Below are positions 15,251 to 23,294 of a stretch of 43,136 nt of DNA, in pieces (position 1 is the stretch's first letter; every line of letters begins with the position of its first letter). The translations under genes and the position numbers were made by a program. Source of the DNA: Spirochaetaceae bacterium (GTDB lineage Bacteria; Spirochaetota; Spirochaetia; Treponematales; Rectinemataceae); the NCBI GenBank assembly GCA_026418115.1, contig JAOABY010000014.1, forward strand, positions 1 to 43,136. The letters run 5' to 3'. Under the pieces are notes generated by a model. That model had not been told where the DNA came from and did not search any database. It saw only the letters and a program-made list of their open reading frames with translations.

Positions 15251-15280
15251 GAGGGGCCGCATGCAGTGATGCGGCCCCTC
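15251..15280. terminator. Perfect 12-bp hairpin between convergent genes
   Basis: The arms at 15251-15262 and 15269-15280 (GAGGGGCCGCAT and its complement) pair perfectly around a 6-base loop. Neither side is followed by a T run. The position between the convergent rsfS and acidic-protein genes suggests a bidirectional transcript end or an mRNA 3' stabiliser, not a standard intrinsic terminator. Confidence 0.5.
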
Positions 15281-15323
15281 GTGACTGGATGAGTTCTCCA
15301 CAGACGATGGGATCTCTCAAGCC

Positions 15324-15540
15324 TCACTCATCGAGATCTTCGCCATAATCAAAGTCTTCGTCTTCGAAGTCGTCCTCATCATCGAAATCTTCATCATCGA
15401 ATTCGTCTTCATCGAAGTCCTCGTCCTCGTCGAAGTCTTCATCCTCGAAGTCCTCGTCCTCGAACTCGTCCTCGTCCTCAAATTCATCCTCGTCCTCGAA
15501 ATCATCCTCATCCTCGAAATCATCGTCAAACGAGGCATCA
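15324..15540. repeat. Imperfect 15/18-bp repeats coding the acidic tail
   Basis: On the plus strand this stretch consists of degenerate TCN-rich units of 15 and 18 bases (for example TCGAAATCATCCTCATCC), each coding one Phe followed by acidic residues. The units are in register with the codons, so unequal recombination or slippage would change tail length without shifting frame. Confidence 0.7.
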
Positions 15541-15653
15541 AAACGGACGGTGGGACGGATCACATATGAGTATTCAGCGGAATCGCCGCTTGGCACAGTT
15601 ATGATTTCATATTCGACAGAAGAATCAGTGGTCACGGTAAGGTTCTGGTCCAT
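15324..15653 (-). CDS. Small hyperacidic protein with Phe-punctuated Asp/Glu tail
   Basis: Unrecognised protein of 109 aa. The first 35 or so residues look like a short beta-rich segment (VEYEIITVPSG, SYVIRPTV). The remaining 70 or so are almost only Asp and Glu, broken by a Phe every 4-6 residues (units such as FEDED, FDDED, FDEDE). A GGGAGG 7-8 bases before the ATG and an upstream promoter-like sequence support a real gene. It stands alone between convergent rsfS and divergent ispE. Acidic tails of this kind occur in DNA mimics, in the delta subunit of Gram-positive RNA polymerase and in some chaperones, but no homology to any of them is visible. The function is unknown. Confidence 0.75.
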   Translation of the reverse strand: MDQNLTVTTDSSVEYEIITVPSGDSAEYSYVIRPTVRFDASFDDDFEDEDDFEDEDEFEDEDEFEDEDFEDEDFDEDEDFDEDEFDDEDFDDEDDFEDEDFDYGEDLDE

Positions 15654-15698
15654 GATGCAGTCCTCCCTGGCTTGGTCTCTTCGTATTGAAGCAGGTGT

Positions 15699-15727
15699 AC
15701 TATTACCGGAAACCTCTTTTGCGTCAA
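15699..15727 (-). promoter_or_regulatory. Putative promoter of the acidic-protein gene
   Basis: On the minus strand TTGACG (15722-15727) is followed after 16-18 bases by the AT-rich TAATAGTA block, with several possible -10 registers. A leader of about 40 bases with a GGGAGG ribosome binding site would precede the ATG at 15653. Confidence 0.4.
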
Positions 15728-15805
15728 TACTCAGGCAAGCAAAATCTAAATGTGCGCAGTAAATCTGTCAACACTAAAAATGCATTTTTTCGACTTCCGG
15801 CAGCT

Positions 15806-15835
15806 TTGACGAAGAGCACCCAGCTGACATACAGT
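15806..15835 (+). promoter_or_regulatory. Putative ispE promoter (leaderless)
   Basis: TTGACG (15806-15811), an 18-base spacer and TACAGT (15830-15835) precede the first ispE ATG at 15843 by only 7 bases. There is no Shine-Dalgarno sequence before that ATG. Confidence 0.5.
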
Positions 15836-15842
15836 AGAGAGC

Positions 15843-16790
15843 ATGCAGGGAATGATGGTGCGAGCCTTTGCCAAGCTGAATCTCGGTCTGAGAGTGGGCG
15901 CCCGCCGCAAGGATGGCTTTCATGATCTTGAAGGGATTTTCCAGAATGTATCGATCGAGGATCACCTCGTGGTGAGACTGCGGGAACAGAGAGACATTCT
16001 GATAGAAGGAGAGCTGGGCTGCTCCCCTGAGTCGTCGACGGTGTACAAGGCGGCGCGAATCATGTTTGATCGTCATGCCCCTGGTTTGGGTGCCCACATT
16101 CAGGTAACGAAAGGTATTCCTTCAGGTGCGGGGCTCGGAGGGGCAGGAGCTGATGCCGCTGCAGTGCTTGTAGCGCTCGACAGTCTATTGGGGCTGCATC
16201 TGAGTAAGGATGCTCTCGTGAATATTGCTGCAATGGTAGCGAGCGATGTTCCTTTTTTCATACATGGTGGAGCCTGCATAGTCCGCGGCCGAGGAGAAAT
16301 GATCACACCTCTTCCTGCAAGAACGGATTTTGGTATTGTGCTCGTGCAGCCACCGTGGCACTCCGGGACTCCGGCTGCCTATGCAGCGCTTGATGCAATC
16401 CGTGTCTCACCCGAGGAGTCAAGTGCGCCCTTGGTTGGAGAGCATCAAGCAGCGACGAATGATGCTGTGTTGTCTGAACGATACCGGGGTTCTCTCGCGC
16501 AGTGGCAATGCCAGAATGATTTCCTTCCCGTGCTGCGGGCAATGCATCCTGTCTATGACATCATTCTAAATGCTCTTGCTGGCACAGGTGCAGTGCAATG
16601 CAGTGTGACCGGTTCCGGTGCCTGCTGCTATGGTATCTTCGAGTCGCCGGAGGCCGCAGTCAGAGCAGCAGCGCAGCTCAATGCTCTGCGCAGTATCGAT
16701 CCTCTCCTGGCTGCCATTGTGAGGGATATCCGGGCTCTGGAACCGCTTGCGCGAAGCATGATTGTAAGTTATATTGAAACCAGCGACTAG
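15843..16790 (+). CDS. ispE: 4-diphosphocytidyl-2-C-methyl-D-erythritol kinase
   Basis: IspE, up to 315 aa, a GHMP-family kinase that phosphorylates CDP-methylerythritol in the non-mevalonate isoprenoid pathway. The family N terminus is [12 protein letters not shown]. The ATP-binding GHMP loop is [17 protein letters not shown] (about residues 90-106), and the C-terminal GHMP motif is [13 protein letters not shown]. Three in-frame ATGs lie at 15843, 15852 and 15855. The first fits a leaderless promoter. The other two stand directly behind an AGGGA and would be poorly spaced. It is followed after 23 bases by spoVG, probably on the same transcript. Confidence 0.94.
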   Translation: MQGMMVRAFAKLNLGLRVGARRKDGFHDLEGIFQNVSIEDHLVVRLREQRDILIEGELGCSPESSTVYKAARIMFDRHAPGLGAHIQVTKGIPSGAGLGGAGADAAAVLVALDSLLGLHLSKDALVNIAAMVASDVPFFIHGGACIVRGRGEMITPLPARTDFGIVLVQPPWHSGTPAAYAALDAIRVSPEESSAPLVGEHQAATNDAVLSERYRGSLAQWQCQNDFLPVLRAMHPVYDIILNALAGTGAVQCSVTGSGACCYGIFESPEAAVRAAAQLNALRSIDPLLAAIVRDIRALEPLARSMIVSYIETSD

Positions 16791-16813
16791 GTCGGACAAG
16801 GAGCACCCTCGGT

Positions 16814-17098
16814 ATGGAAGTCACTGACATCCGCATCCGCAAAGTGAGCGCAGAAGGCAAACTGAAAGCCTACGTAACCGTGACCTTCGATGATTGCTTT
16901 GTCGTCCACAACGTCAAAGTCATTGAAGGCAAGAGCGGCATGTTCATCGCGATGCCGAGCCGCCGCACCAAGACGGGCGAATACAAGGACATTGCACATC
17001 CCATCTGTCCGGAATTCCGCGCCAAGCTCCAGGAAAAAATCCTGGCCGCCTATGAGGCAGGTGGAGCAAGCGACGAGTCGGTGCCTGAATTCGACTGA
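16814..17098 (+). CDS. spoVG: SpoVG family RNA/DNA-binding regulator
   Basis: SpoVG, 94 aa, a small site-specific nucleic-acid-binding protein conserved in Firmicutes and spirochaetes. In Borrelia it regulates other genes. The N-terminal block [11 protein letters not shown], the central [17 protein letters not shown] and the family signature [20 protein letters not shown] are all present. The tail after residue 80 is acidic. AGGAG lies about 10 bases before the ATG. It is followed by tRNA-Gln and rplY. The targets in this organism cannot be inferred. Confidence 0.95.
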   Translation: MEVTDIRIRKVSAEGKLKAYVTVTFDDCFVVHNVKVIEGKSGMFIAMPSRRTKTGEYKDIAHPICPEFRAKLQEKILAAYEAGGASDESVPEFD

Positions 17099-17135
17099 GA
17101 GGCACTCTGCCTCGGTGCCGTTACCAGAATCGCTT

Positions 17136-17206
17136 TGGGACGTCGGCAAGCGGTAAGCCTCCGGATTTTGGTTCCGGCATGCGCAGGTTCGAATCCTGCC
17201 GTCCCA
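17136..17206 (+). tRNA. tRNA-Gln (anticodon TTG)
   Basis: A full cloverleaf of 71 bases can be folded. The acceptor arms TGGGACG and CGTCCCA pair, the D arm is GGC/GCC around AAGCGGTAA, and the anticodon stem CCGGA/TCCGG encloses TTTTGGT, giving anticodon TTG. The T arm is GCAGG-TTCGAAT-CCTGC. CCA is not encoded. It lies between spoVG and rplY and is probably processed from the same transcript. Confidence 0.95.
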
Positions 17207-17239
17207 GAGATTGTGACTGAGATGCAAAAGGAGTGAAGT

Positions 17240-17869
17240 ATGGAACATATTGAGCTTGCTGCTACTCCGAGAGAAGCCCTTTCCCGTGGTGGCATGAAGG
17301 CTGCACGCAAGGCAGGGAAAATTCCGGCCAGCCTTTATGGAACGAACGTAGGCCAGATGGCACTGTTTCTGGAAAAGAGCCATGTAATGAGCGCCATCAG
17401 GCATATTACCGAGAGTTCCATCATCAACCTCAGGACCGGGGGGAAGGTCTACTCGGTAATCATCAAGGAAATCCAGCGCGATGAAATCACTGGCGACATT
17501 CTCCACATCGATTTCAATGCAATTGCTTCAGGCCACAGAATTCACGCCAAGGTTCCTCTCCACCTCACCGGAGCAGCAAAGGGCGTGCGCGAAGGCGGTA
17601 TTCTCGAGCACTCCATCCATGATATCGAGGTGGAATGCCAGCCTGACCAGCTGCCGGAAAAGATTGATGTCGACATCACCAATCTTGAGGCCAACCATGC
17701 TCTGCACGTGCGCGATCTTCCCCAGATTCCGAATGTACGCATACTGACCAATCCCGATACGGTGATTGCCATAATCAAGTTCACCCGCGCAGAAGCCGAG
17801 AAGATGAAGGAAGCCGAAGCCCAGCAACAGGCTCAGCCTGCAGAGGCTCCTGCCCAAGAAAAGAAATAA
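17240..17869 (+). CDS. rplY: 50S ribosomal protein bL25 (Ctc type)
   Basis: Ribosomal protein bL25 of the long CTC/TL5 type, 209 aa, which binds 5S rRNA. The N-terminal bL25 domain (about 1-95) shows GGMKAARKAGKIPASLYG and the block IQRDEITGDILHIDFNA. The C-terminal TL5 domain (about 95-185) has KVPLHLTGAAKGVREGG and VECQPDQLPEKIDVDI. The last 25 residues are Ala, Gln and Glu-rich and probably disordered. AAAGGAG lies 8 bases before the ATG. In many bacteria pth follows this gene. Here a terminator and tilS follow, and pth is not in the window. Confidence 0.95.
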   Translation: MEHIELAATPREALSRGGMKAARKAGKIPASLYGTNVGQMALFLEKSHVMSAIRHITESSIINLRTGGKVYSVIIKEIQRDEITGDILHIDFNAIASGHRIHAKVPLHLTGAAKGVREGGILEHSIHDIEVECQPDQLPEKIDVDITNLEANHALHVRDLPQIPNVRILTNPDTVIAIIKFTRAEAEKMKEAEAQQQAQPAEAPAQEKK

Positions 17870-17901
17870 GGGCGGTTCCCGTTCTTCTGATGCTCAGCTT
17901 T

Positions 17902-17941
17902 GCCCAGCTTTTCGGCCAGTGCCGGGAAGCTGGGCTTGTTA
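17902..17941 (+). terminator. Intrinsic terminator after rplY
   Basis: The arms GCCCAGCTT (17902-17910) and AAGCTGGGC (17927-17935) form a perfect 9-bp stem, followed by TTGTTAT. It ends the ispE-spoVG-tRNA-rplY unit. The tilS start follows within 30 bases, so tilS may depend on read-through or on a promoter overlapping the 3' arm. Confidence 0.75.
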
Positions 17942-17965
17942 TATGCTGAAATGGTGGCAGAGAGT

Positions 17966-19426
17966 ATGACACGGAAAGCTTCTTCACTGGAAAGGCGCCT
18001 CCAGAACCTGCTCGGTGCGAGACTCGAGGCTGCAGGCATCCACAGTGAGGATCCCTTGATCGTGGCATTCTCGGGGGGCGCAGACTCAACAGCACTGCTG
18101 GCTCTTCTGGCGAGGCGAGGCTGCACACGGGTCAGGGCAGTGCACATACGCCACAATATCAGGCCAGATGCAGAACTTGACCAGGAAGAAACCATAGTGC
18201 AGCGCATTGCGGCAATGCTGCAAATGCCTCTGGATATTGTTGCTCTTGGCCGTGGCGAAGTAGAGCAGAGAGCGCATCAGCTGCACTGTGGCGTGGAAGC
18301 TGCTGCACGAACTCTGCGCTATGCCGCGCTCCGCACTCAGGCTCTGCAGCATGGGAGCAGGTTTGTTCTTACCGGACATCATGCTGACGATGATGCAGAA
18401 ACCCGCCTGCTTGCTCTGGTGAGAGGAGGCAGCCCGGGAGCCCTGCGGGGAATACGATTCTCCCGATGGCTGGACGCGGAACACCATATCAGCGTCATAA
18501 GACCGCTACTCGATATCAGGCGTGCAGAGCTCATGGAATATCTCAGGCAGGAAGGCCTGCCCTGGTCGGAGGACAGCAGCAATCAGGAGCGCATCTATGC
18601 TCGCAACCGCATTCGCCTCTCGCTCATGCCTTTGCTCGACAGAGAATTTCCGAACTGGCGCAGGACGCTCGGCTCTCTGGGAGACCGGGTGGCAGAAGAG
18701 CATGACTGTCTTCTCCGACAGGCCCGACAGTTGGCGGATCAGCAGATGAGCATGAAGGGCAATGGTTGGTGCCTGAACAGAGATGCATTCCTCGAAGTGC
18801 AGCCGGCACTGCGAATCCTCATGCTGCAGGAAGCCATGCTGCATCTTGGTGCACCTGCCGGCAGAATCTGGAGACTGGCAAAAGTTCTGGACAAGGCTAT
18901 TGTCGCAGGAGAGGAAACCATCAGTCTGCCGGGTGTCGCAATTCGCCGGGATGGGCAGGCAATCATGCTTTTCGGCGCTCGCAGCAAACTCCGGCGGGAA
19001 CGGATGACCCGCCTTGATTTCCTGCAGGAAGACAGGTATTTTCTCATCTTGAAGCAAGAAGGGGAATACCATGCACCCGGTTTTGCCTGCACGCTTGCAG
19101 CAGCGGATCCGGAAGAGCATACGCGCTCCACTCTGCAAGGTTTTCTGCCTCTGGTGGTGAGAAACCGTCAGGCAGGGGATTTTGTCATTACGGCCACAGG
19201 CCGGAAGATGGTGGATGATTATCTCAAAGAGAGCGGTATACCCCAGGTCGTACGAAATATGATTCCTGTCGTGGAAGACAGACATGGCATATGCGCAGTG
19301 CTTCCTGCAGCTCTTGAGTGCTGTTCCGGCATTCGGCCGCTTCTCAGAAATCCCGTGTATGGCGGCAAGCTGTTTCTGCTGCGTATCTACATGAAAGGAG
19401 CTGAAATATCCCATGGCAAACCATGA
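17966..19426 (+). CDS. tilS: tRNA(Ile)-lysidine synthase
   Basis: TilS, about 486 aa, which uses ATP and lysine to convert C34 of the CAU-anticodon tRNA-Ile to lysidine. The N-type ATP PP-loop motif FSGGADSTA lies about 35 residues from the chosen start. The tRNA-binding block LTGHHADDDAETRLL follows, and a TilS C-terminal domain is seen in RQAGDFVITATGRKMVDDYL...GIP. Possible ATGs lie at 17951 and 17966. A TATGCT box at 17942-17947 would put the transcript start near 17954, which favours the later ATG, but this is not certain. The 3' end overlaps ftsH by 14 bases, the tilS-ftsH pairing common in bacteria. Confidence 0.92.
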   Translation: MTRKASSLERRLQNLLGARLEAAGIHSEDPLIVAFSGGADSTALLALLARRGCTRVRAVHIRHNIRPDAELDQEETIVQRIAAMLQMPLDIVALGRGEVEQRAHQLHCGVEAAARTLRYAALRTQALQHGSRFVLTGHHADDDAETRLLALVRGGSPGALRGIRFSRWLDAEHHISVIRPLLDIRRAELMEYLRQEGLPWSEDSSNQERIYARNRIRLSLMPLLDREFPNWRRTLGSLGDRVAEEHDCLLRQARQLADQQMSMKGNGWCLNRDAFLEVQPALRILMLQEAMLHLGAPAGRIWRLAKVLDKAIVAGEETISLPGVAIRRDGQAIMLFGARSKLRRERMTRLDFLQEDRYFLILKQEGEYHAPGFACTLAAADPEEHTRSTLQGFLPLVVRNRQAGDFVITATGRKMVDDYLKESGIPQVVRNMIPVVEDRHGICAVLPAALECCSGIRPLLRNPVYGGKLFLLRIYMKGAEISHGKP

Positions 19427-21296
19427 AAGAGAGCGCAATGATAAAAAGCCCGAGCTTCCTGCTGCTCCTCGAGCCAATCGGGCAGCGCTGGCAGTATTTC
19501 TCTCGCTGACGGTACTGTTTGGAGCCTATCTTCTCTTTGGCGACAGGAGCAGTTCAAAGGAGATTCCCTATTCATCCTTTCTGTCCTATCTGGAGCTTGG
19601 TGAGGTTAAATCAGTCCGCATCATCGATCAGCGTGATATGGAAGGTGTGCTGAGGGGGAAGGGAGGTGCCGAGGTTGCGTTCTCTACAAGAATTCCCTAC
19701 TACGATGACGACCTCATGCGCACGCTGAGAGAAAAGAATGTCAGTGTCACCGGCGAGGTAAGAGGCGCTAGTCCGCTCCAGATACTCATTGAACTCACTC
19801 CATGGCTGTTCGGCTTCATGCTCATCTGGGTGATGATGCGCCAGATGCAGGGCAACAACAAGGCGTTTACCTTCGGTAAAAGCCGGGCAAAGCTGTATTC
19901 GGATAACGGCAGGCGCATCACCTTCGACGATGTAGCTGGCCAGAAAGAAGCCAAATATGAGCTCATGGAGGTGGTCGACTACCTGCGGAATCCACAGAAG
20001 TTCCTCAAGATGGGCGCAAAGATTCCCAAGGGGGTGCTGCTGGTTGGCATGCCGGGTACTGGCAAGACGCTGATCGCCAAGGCAACCGCCGGTGAGGCAA
20101 ATGTTCCATTTTTCCATATGTCGGGCTCGGATTTTGTGGAAATGTTCGTTGGTGTAGGCGCAAGCCGCGTACGCGACCTTTTCGAGGAAGGGCGTAAGCA
20201 TGCGCCCTGCATCATTTTTATCGATGAGCTCGATGCAGTGGGAAGAACGCGAGGATCGGGTCTTGGCGGTGGTCATGATGAGCGTGAGCAGACTCTCAAT
20301 CAGATGCTGGTCGAGATGGATGGCTTCGATACCAAGGATGGAGTGATTGTGCTTGCTGCCACCAATCGCCCTGATGTTCTGGATCCTGCGCTGCTCAGGC
20401 CGGGCAGATTTGACAGGCAGGTTGTCGTCGCCATGCCGGATGTGCAGGAACGGGCAGAAATTCTCAAAATACACATGAAGCGTATTCCCGTGGCGGAGCA
20501 GGTTGACGTCGAAAGGCTCGCCAAGGCTACTCCCGGTACCTCGGGAGCAGATCTTGCGAATCTCGTCAATGAAGCAGCCCTCTTTGCCATTCGAAAAAAC
20601 AAGACAGTGGTCGAGATGGACGACTTCGAAGATGCCCGCGACAAGATTCTCATGGGCGTTGCCAGGAAGAGCCTCGTGATTGCGGATGAGGAAAAACGCG
20701 CAACCGCCATTCATGAATCGGGCCACGCGCTCCTGCATTATTTCCTGCCCAATGCGGATCCGCTCCACAAGGTCACCATAGTGCCGAGGGGCAGGGCGCT
20801 CGGGCTTGCGCTCTCGCTGCCGGAAAAGGATGTCTACTCAAGATCTTATGGTTGGCTATTCGATCGACTCGTCATAACCTATGGCGGGTATGCGGCAGAG
20901 AAAATTGTCTATGGCGAAACCACCACAGGTGCTGCTCAGGATATCAAGCAGGCTACCGATCTCGCGCGCAAGATGGTATGTGAATGGGGCATGTCGGAAA
21001 AGCTGGGTCCAATAGCGTTCGGGCAGGAAGAAGAACCTATATTCCTTGGCCGTGAGATTGCGCAGCATAAGGATTACTCCGAGCTGACCGCTCAACGCAT
21101 CGACCAGGCTGTCCATGAGCTGCTCGGGAAAGCGCTGGATCAGGCGATAGCCATTCTGGAACGGGAAAAAGATCGTCTTCTGCAGCTTGCAGATCGTCTG
21201 ATACAGGTTGAGACTCTAGAAGACCATCAGGTGAAGGAACTGCTGCAGCTGCCGCCCTCATCTTCAATGCTGTCTGCAGATGCACAGCTCTGCTGA
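19413..21296 (+). CDS. ftsH: ATP-dependent zinc metalloprotease FtsH
   Basis: FtsH, 627 aa, a hexameric membrane AAA+ protease that degrades misfolded membrane proteins and some short-lived regulators. Two transmembrane helices (about 24-43 and 124-142) flank a periplasmic domain. The AAA module has Walker A GMPGTGKT (212-219, with Met in the usual Pro position), Walker [10 protein letters not shown] (267-275) and the second region of homology ending in RPGRFDRQ. The zinc protease site is HESGH (434-438). AAAGGAG lies about 11 bases before the ATG, inside tilS. The C-terminal tail after the protease domain is short. Confidence 0.97.
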   Translation: MANHERERNDKKPELPAAPRANRAALAVFLSLTVLFGAYLLFGDRSSSKEIPYSSFLSYLELGEVKSVRIIDQRDMEGVLRGKGGAEVAFSTRIPYYDDDLMRTLREKNVSVTGEVRGASPLQILIELTPWLFGFMLIWVMMRQMQGNNKAFTFGKSRAKLYSDNGRRITFDDVAGQKEAKYELMEVVDYLRNPQKFLKMGAKIPKGVLLVGMPGTGKTLIAKATAGEANVPFFHMSGSDFVEMFVGVGASRVRDLFEEGRKHAPCIIFIDELDAVGRTRGSGLGGGHDEREQTLNQMLVEMDGFDTKDGVIVLAATNRPDVLDPALLRPGRFDRQVVVAMPDVQERAEILKIHMKRIPVAEQVDVERLAKATPGTSGADLANLVNEAALFAIRKNKTVVEMDDFEDARDKILMGVARKSLVIADEEKRATAIHESGHALLHYFLPNADPLHKVTIVPRGRALGLALSLPEKDVYSRSYGWLFDRLVITYGGYAAEKIVYGETTTGAAQDIKQATDLARKMVCEWGMSEKLGPIAFGQEEEPIFLGREIAQHKDYSELTAQRIDQAVHELLGKALDQAIAILEREKDRLLQLADRLIQVETLEDHQVKELLQLPPSSSMLSADAQLC

Positions 21297-21395
21297 ACGT
21301 TCATCTCAGCATGAGAGTAAAGGCCTCTTTCTGCCTACCGGTATGAGTACCGCATCGCGCTGATCTGTGGCATACTTGAATGTGGAGCCTGGCGC

Positions 21396-23294
21396 ATGGC
21401 ACGAATCGTTGTAGTTGAATCGGAAGCGGTAGTCGCGCTGGATATGGCAGGGAGCCTGCAGACGCTGGAAGATGTCGAGGTAAGACTCGAGCGGGATGCC
21501 CTCGCTGTACATGCAAACCTGACTGCCTTTCGTGATTGCTGTGATCTGCTCGTAGTTGATATTGGTGATCCTGGTGGACTGGAACTCGCTGTTGCGGCAT
21601 ACAGAGATCATGGCATACAGAGTGTGATCCTCAGCGACTTGCCTGCATCAGAAGTTCTCTCTTCTCTCAAGGAAGCCTATCCTCTCGGGGTCCTTGTCAA
21701 GCCTTTTCACGAAAAAGAGCTGGTAGCAACCATCGAGAATGCGCTTGCCCGCTCCCTGCTCCAGAGAAAACTCGAAGCCAGCGAGAGACGCTATCATGAC
21801 CTTTTTACCTACAGCCTGGCTGCACGATGCGTGTGTACTCCGGAAGGGAATATCATTGAAACCAACAATGCGTTCATGAATATACTCGGGGAAGCTGCCG
21901 CCAGAGGTGAAATCTCTGCCATTTTTTCTCAAAGCGGACAATGGGATGCGCTGCTCGGCGAGCTTGTCGCTCGAGGTTCGCTGATGCAGCGTGAACTTCA
22001 TACAGGCGATCTAGGCAGAGGAGAAAAGGACCTTCTGGCAGGCTTTCTGCTCTTCGAACAGTCAGACGGAAGCAGACAGATACTCTGCGAATTCTTCGAT
22101 ATCACCGAATCGAAACGGCTGCAGGAAGAACTTGTCCAGGCTCAGAAGCTCGATGCGATGGGCCGTCTGGCAAGCGGTGTAGCCCATGATCTCAACAATC
22201 TGCTCACCTCGATCATAGGCTACATGGAAATGATGAAACTTGACGCTCCGGATATCGCACAATCGGAAGACTTTCATGGCATTGAAAGGACCATTCAGCG
22301 CGCCTCAATATTGACTCGTCAGCTTCTTGGCTTTTCGAGGCGGAGAACATTCGTGCCCGATATAGTCGATCTCCGTCTGCTGGTTACAGATGCCGCCAAG
22401 ATGCTCAGGCGCCTGATGCCAGAGCGGATTTTCTTTAGTCAGAGCATACCAGAAAGAGAGATGCCGGTACGTTGCGATCCCGGTCATATCCAGCAGATAC
22501 TCATGAACCTCGTCGTCAATGCACGGGATGCGCTGGAGTCGGCTGAGCATCCAAGGGTCTCGATCTCTGTCAACGCCGAGTATCTCGATACACCCAGAAA
22601 GGCGGTTAGGAGCACGATTCAACCGGGGCACTATGCCGTCATCGAGGTGGCGGATAATGGTTCTGGCATACCATCAGAACTCACCGACAGAATTTTCGAG
22701 CCTTTCTTCTCTACCAAGGCGGAGGGGAAAGGCACAGGGCTCGGACTGTCGATTGTGCTGTCACTTGCTGCCATGAATGAGGCAAGGCTGATTCTGGATA
22801 CAAGAGTAGGGCATGGCACTGCGTTTTCGCTCTACCTGCCTCTTGTCGAGCATGCAGGCGAGAGAAATGCATCGCTGCAGGTGCAGGAAACAGACAGACC
22901 TTCGCCAGCTGCGGCTGCCAGTCATACTTTGGGCCGACTTGCAGGGAAGCGCATCATGCTCGTTGATGATGATGAAGATCTGCTCACTTCCTGTGTTCGC
23001 AATCTTGAGCGAAGCGGGGCTCAGGTAGTAACAGGCAGGAATGCGGGCGATGTCTTCCTTCTGCTCGACGGCAGGGAGCATTTCGATCTCATGGTGGTCG
23101 ACATCGTTCTGCCGGGAATGAATGGCATGGATCTATGGAAAAGAGTCAGGCAGCAGCGACGGATCGACTATTGTCTCTTCATAACCGGATACGAGCAGTC
23201 AAGTTTTGAGGATATCGCAGGCTACAAGGTGCTCGAAAAGCCATTTTCGCCAGCGCAACTCGTGCTTGCCTGTGCCGAAGCTCTCGGTGTCTAG
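21396..23294 (+). CDS. Hybrid sensor histidine kinase (REC-PAS-HisKA-HATPase-REC)
   Basis: Soluble hybrid histidine kinase, 632 aa, with no transmembrane segment. Domains in order: an N-terminal receiver (1-115, likely phosphoacceptor D55, Lys102-Pro103 pair), a PAS-like domain (about 128-238, ending DITESKRLQEEL), HisKA with H264 in GVAHDLNN, HATPase with N box NLVVNARDA (371-379) and G boxes EVADNGSGIP and GKGTGLGLS, and a C-terminal receiver (518-632, phosphoacceptor D569 in VVDIVLPGMNG). The first receiver reads VESEA where VEDEA is usual, so one acidic-pocket residue is Ser9. The signal and output are unknown. Its stop codon interlocks with that of the convergent ABC ATPase gene. Confidence 0.93.
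   Translation: MARIVVVESEAVVALDMAGSLQTLEDVEVRLERDALAVHANLTAFRDCCDLLVVDIGDPGGLELAVAAYRDHGIQSVILSDLPASEVLSSLKEAYPLGVLVKPFHEKELVATIENALARSLLQRKLEASERRYHDLFTYSLAARCVCTPEGNIIETNNAFMNILGEAAARGEISAIFSQSGQWDALLGELVARGSLMQRELHTGDLGRGEKDLLAGFLLFEQSDGSRQILCEFFDITESKRLQEELVQAQKLDAMGRLASGVAHDLNNLLTSIIGYMEMMKLDAPDIAQSEDFHGIERTIQRASILTRQLLGFSRRRTFVPDIVDLRLLVTDAAKMLRRLMPERIFFSQSIPEREMPVRCDPGHIQQILMNLVVNARDALESAEHPRVSISVNAEYLDTPRKAVRSTIQPGHYAVIEVADNGSGIPSELTDRIFEPFFSTKAEGKGTGLGLSIVLSLAAMNEARLILDTRVGHGTAFSLYLPLVEHAGERNASLQVQETDRPSPAAAASHTLGRLAGKRIMLVDDDEDLLTSCVRNLERSGAQVVTGRNAGDVFLLLDGREHFDLMVVDIVLPGMNGMDLWKRVRQQRRIDYCLFITGYEQSSFEDIAGYKVLEKPFSPAQLVLACAEALGV

Noticed and set aside
15324-15540. Possible CRISPR or satellite array
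   Set aside because: The units are too short, lack spacers and are explained by Phe-acidic codon repeats in an open frame.
17099-17135. Hairpin between spoVG and tRNA-Gln as a terminator
   Set aside because: GAGGC/GCCTC and GGCAC/GTGCC can pair, but the stems are short, mutually exclusive and not followed by a T run. The tRNA is more likely cotranscribed.
19611-20768. 385-codon open frame on the minus strand
   Set aside because: It is a shadow of ftsH produced by codon bias. No ribosome binding site or domain is seen.
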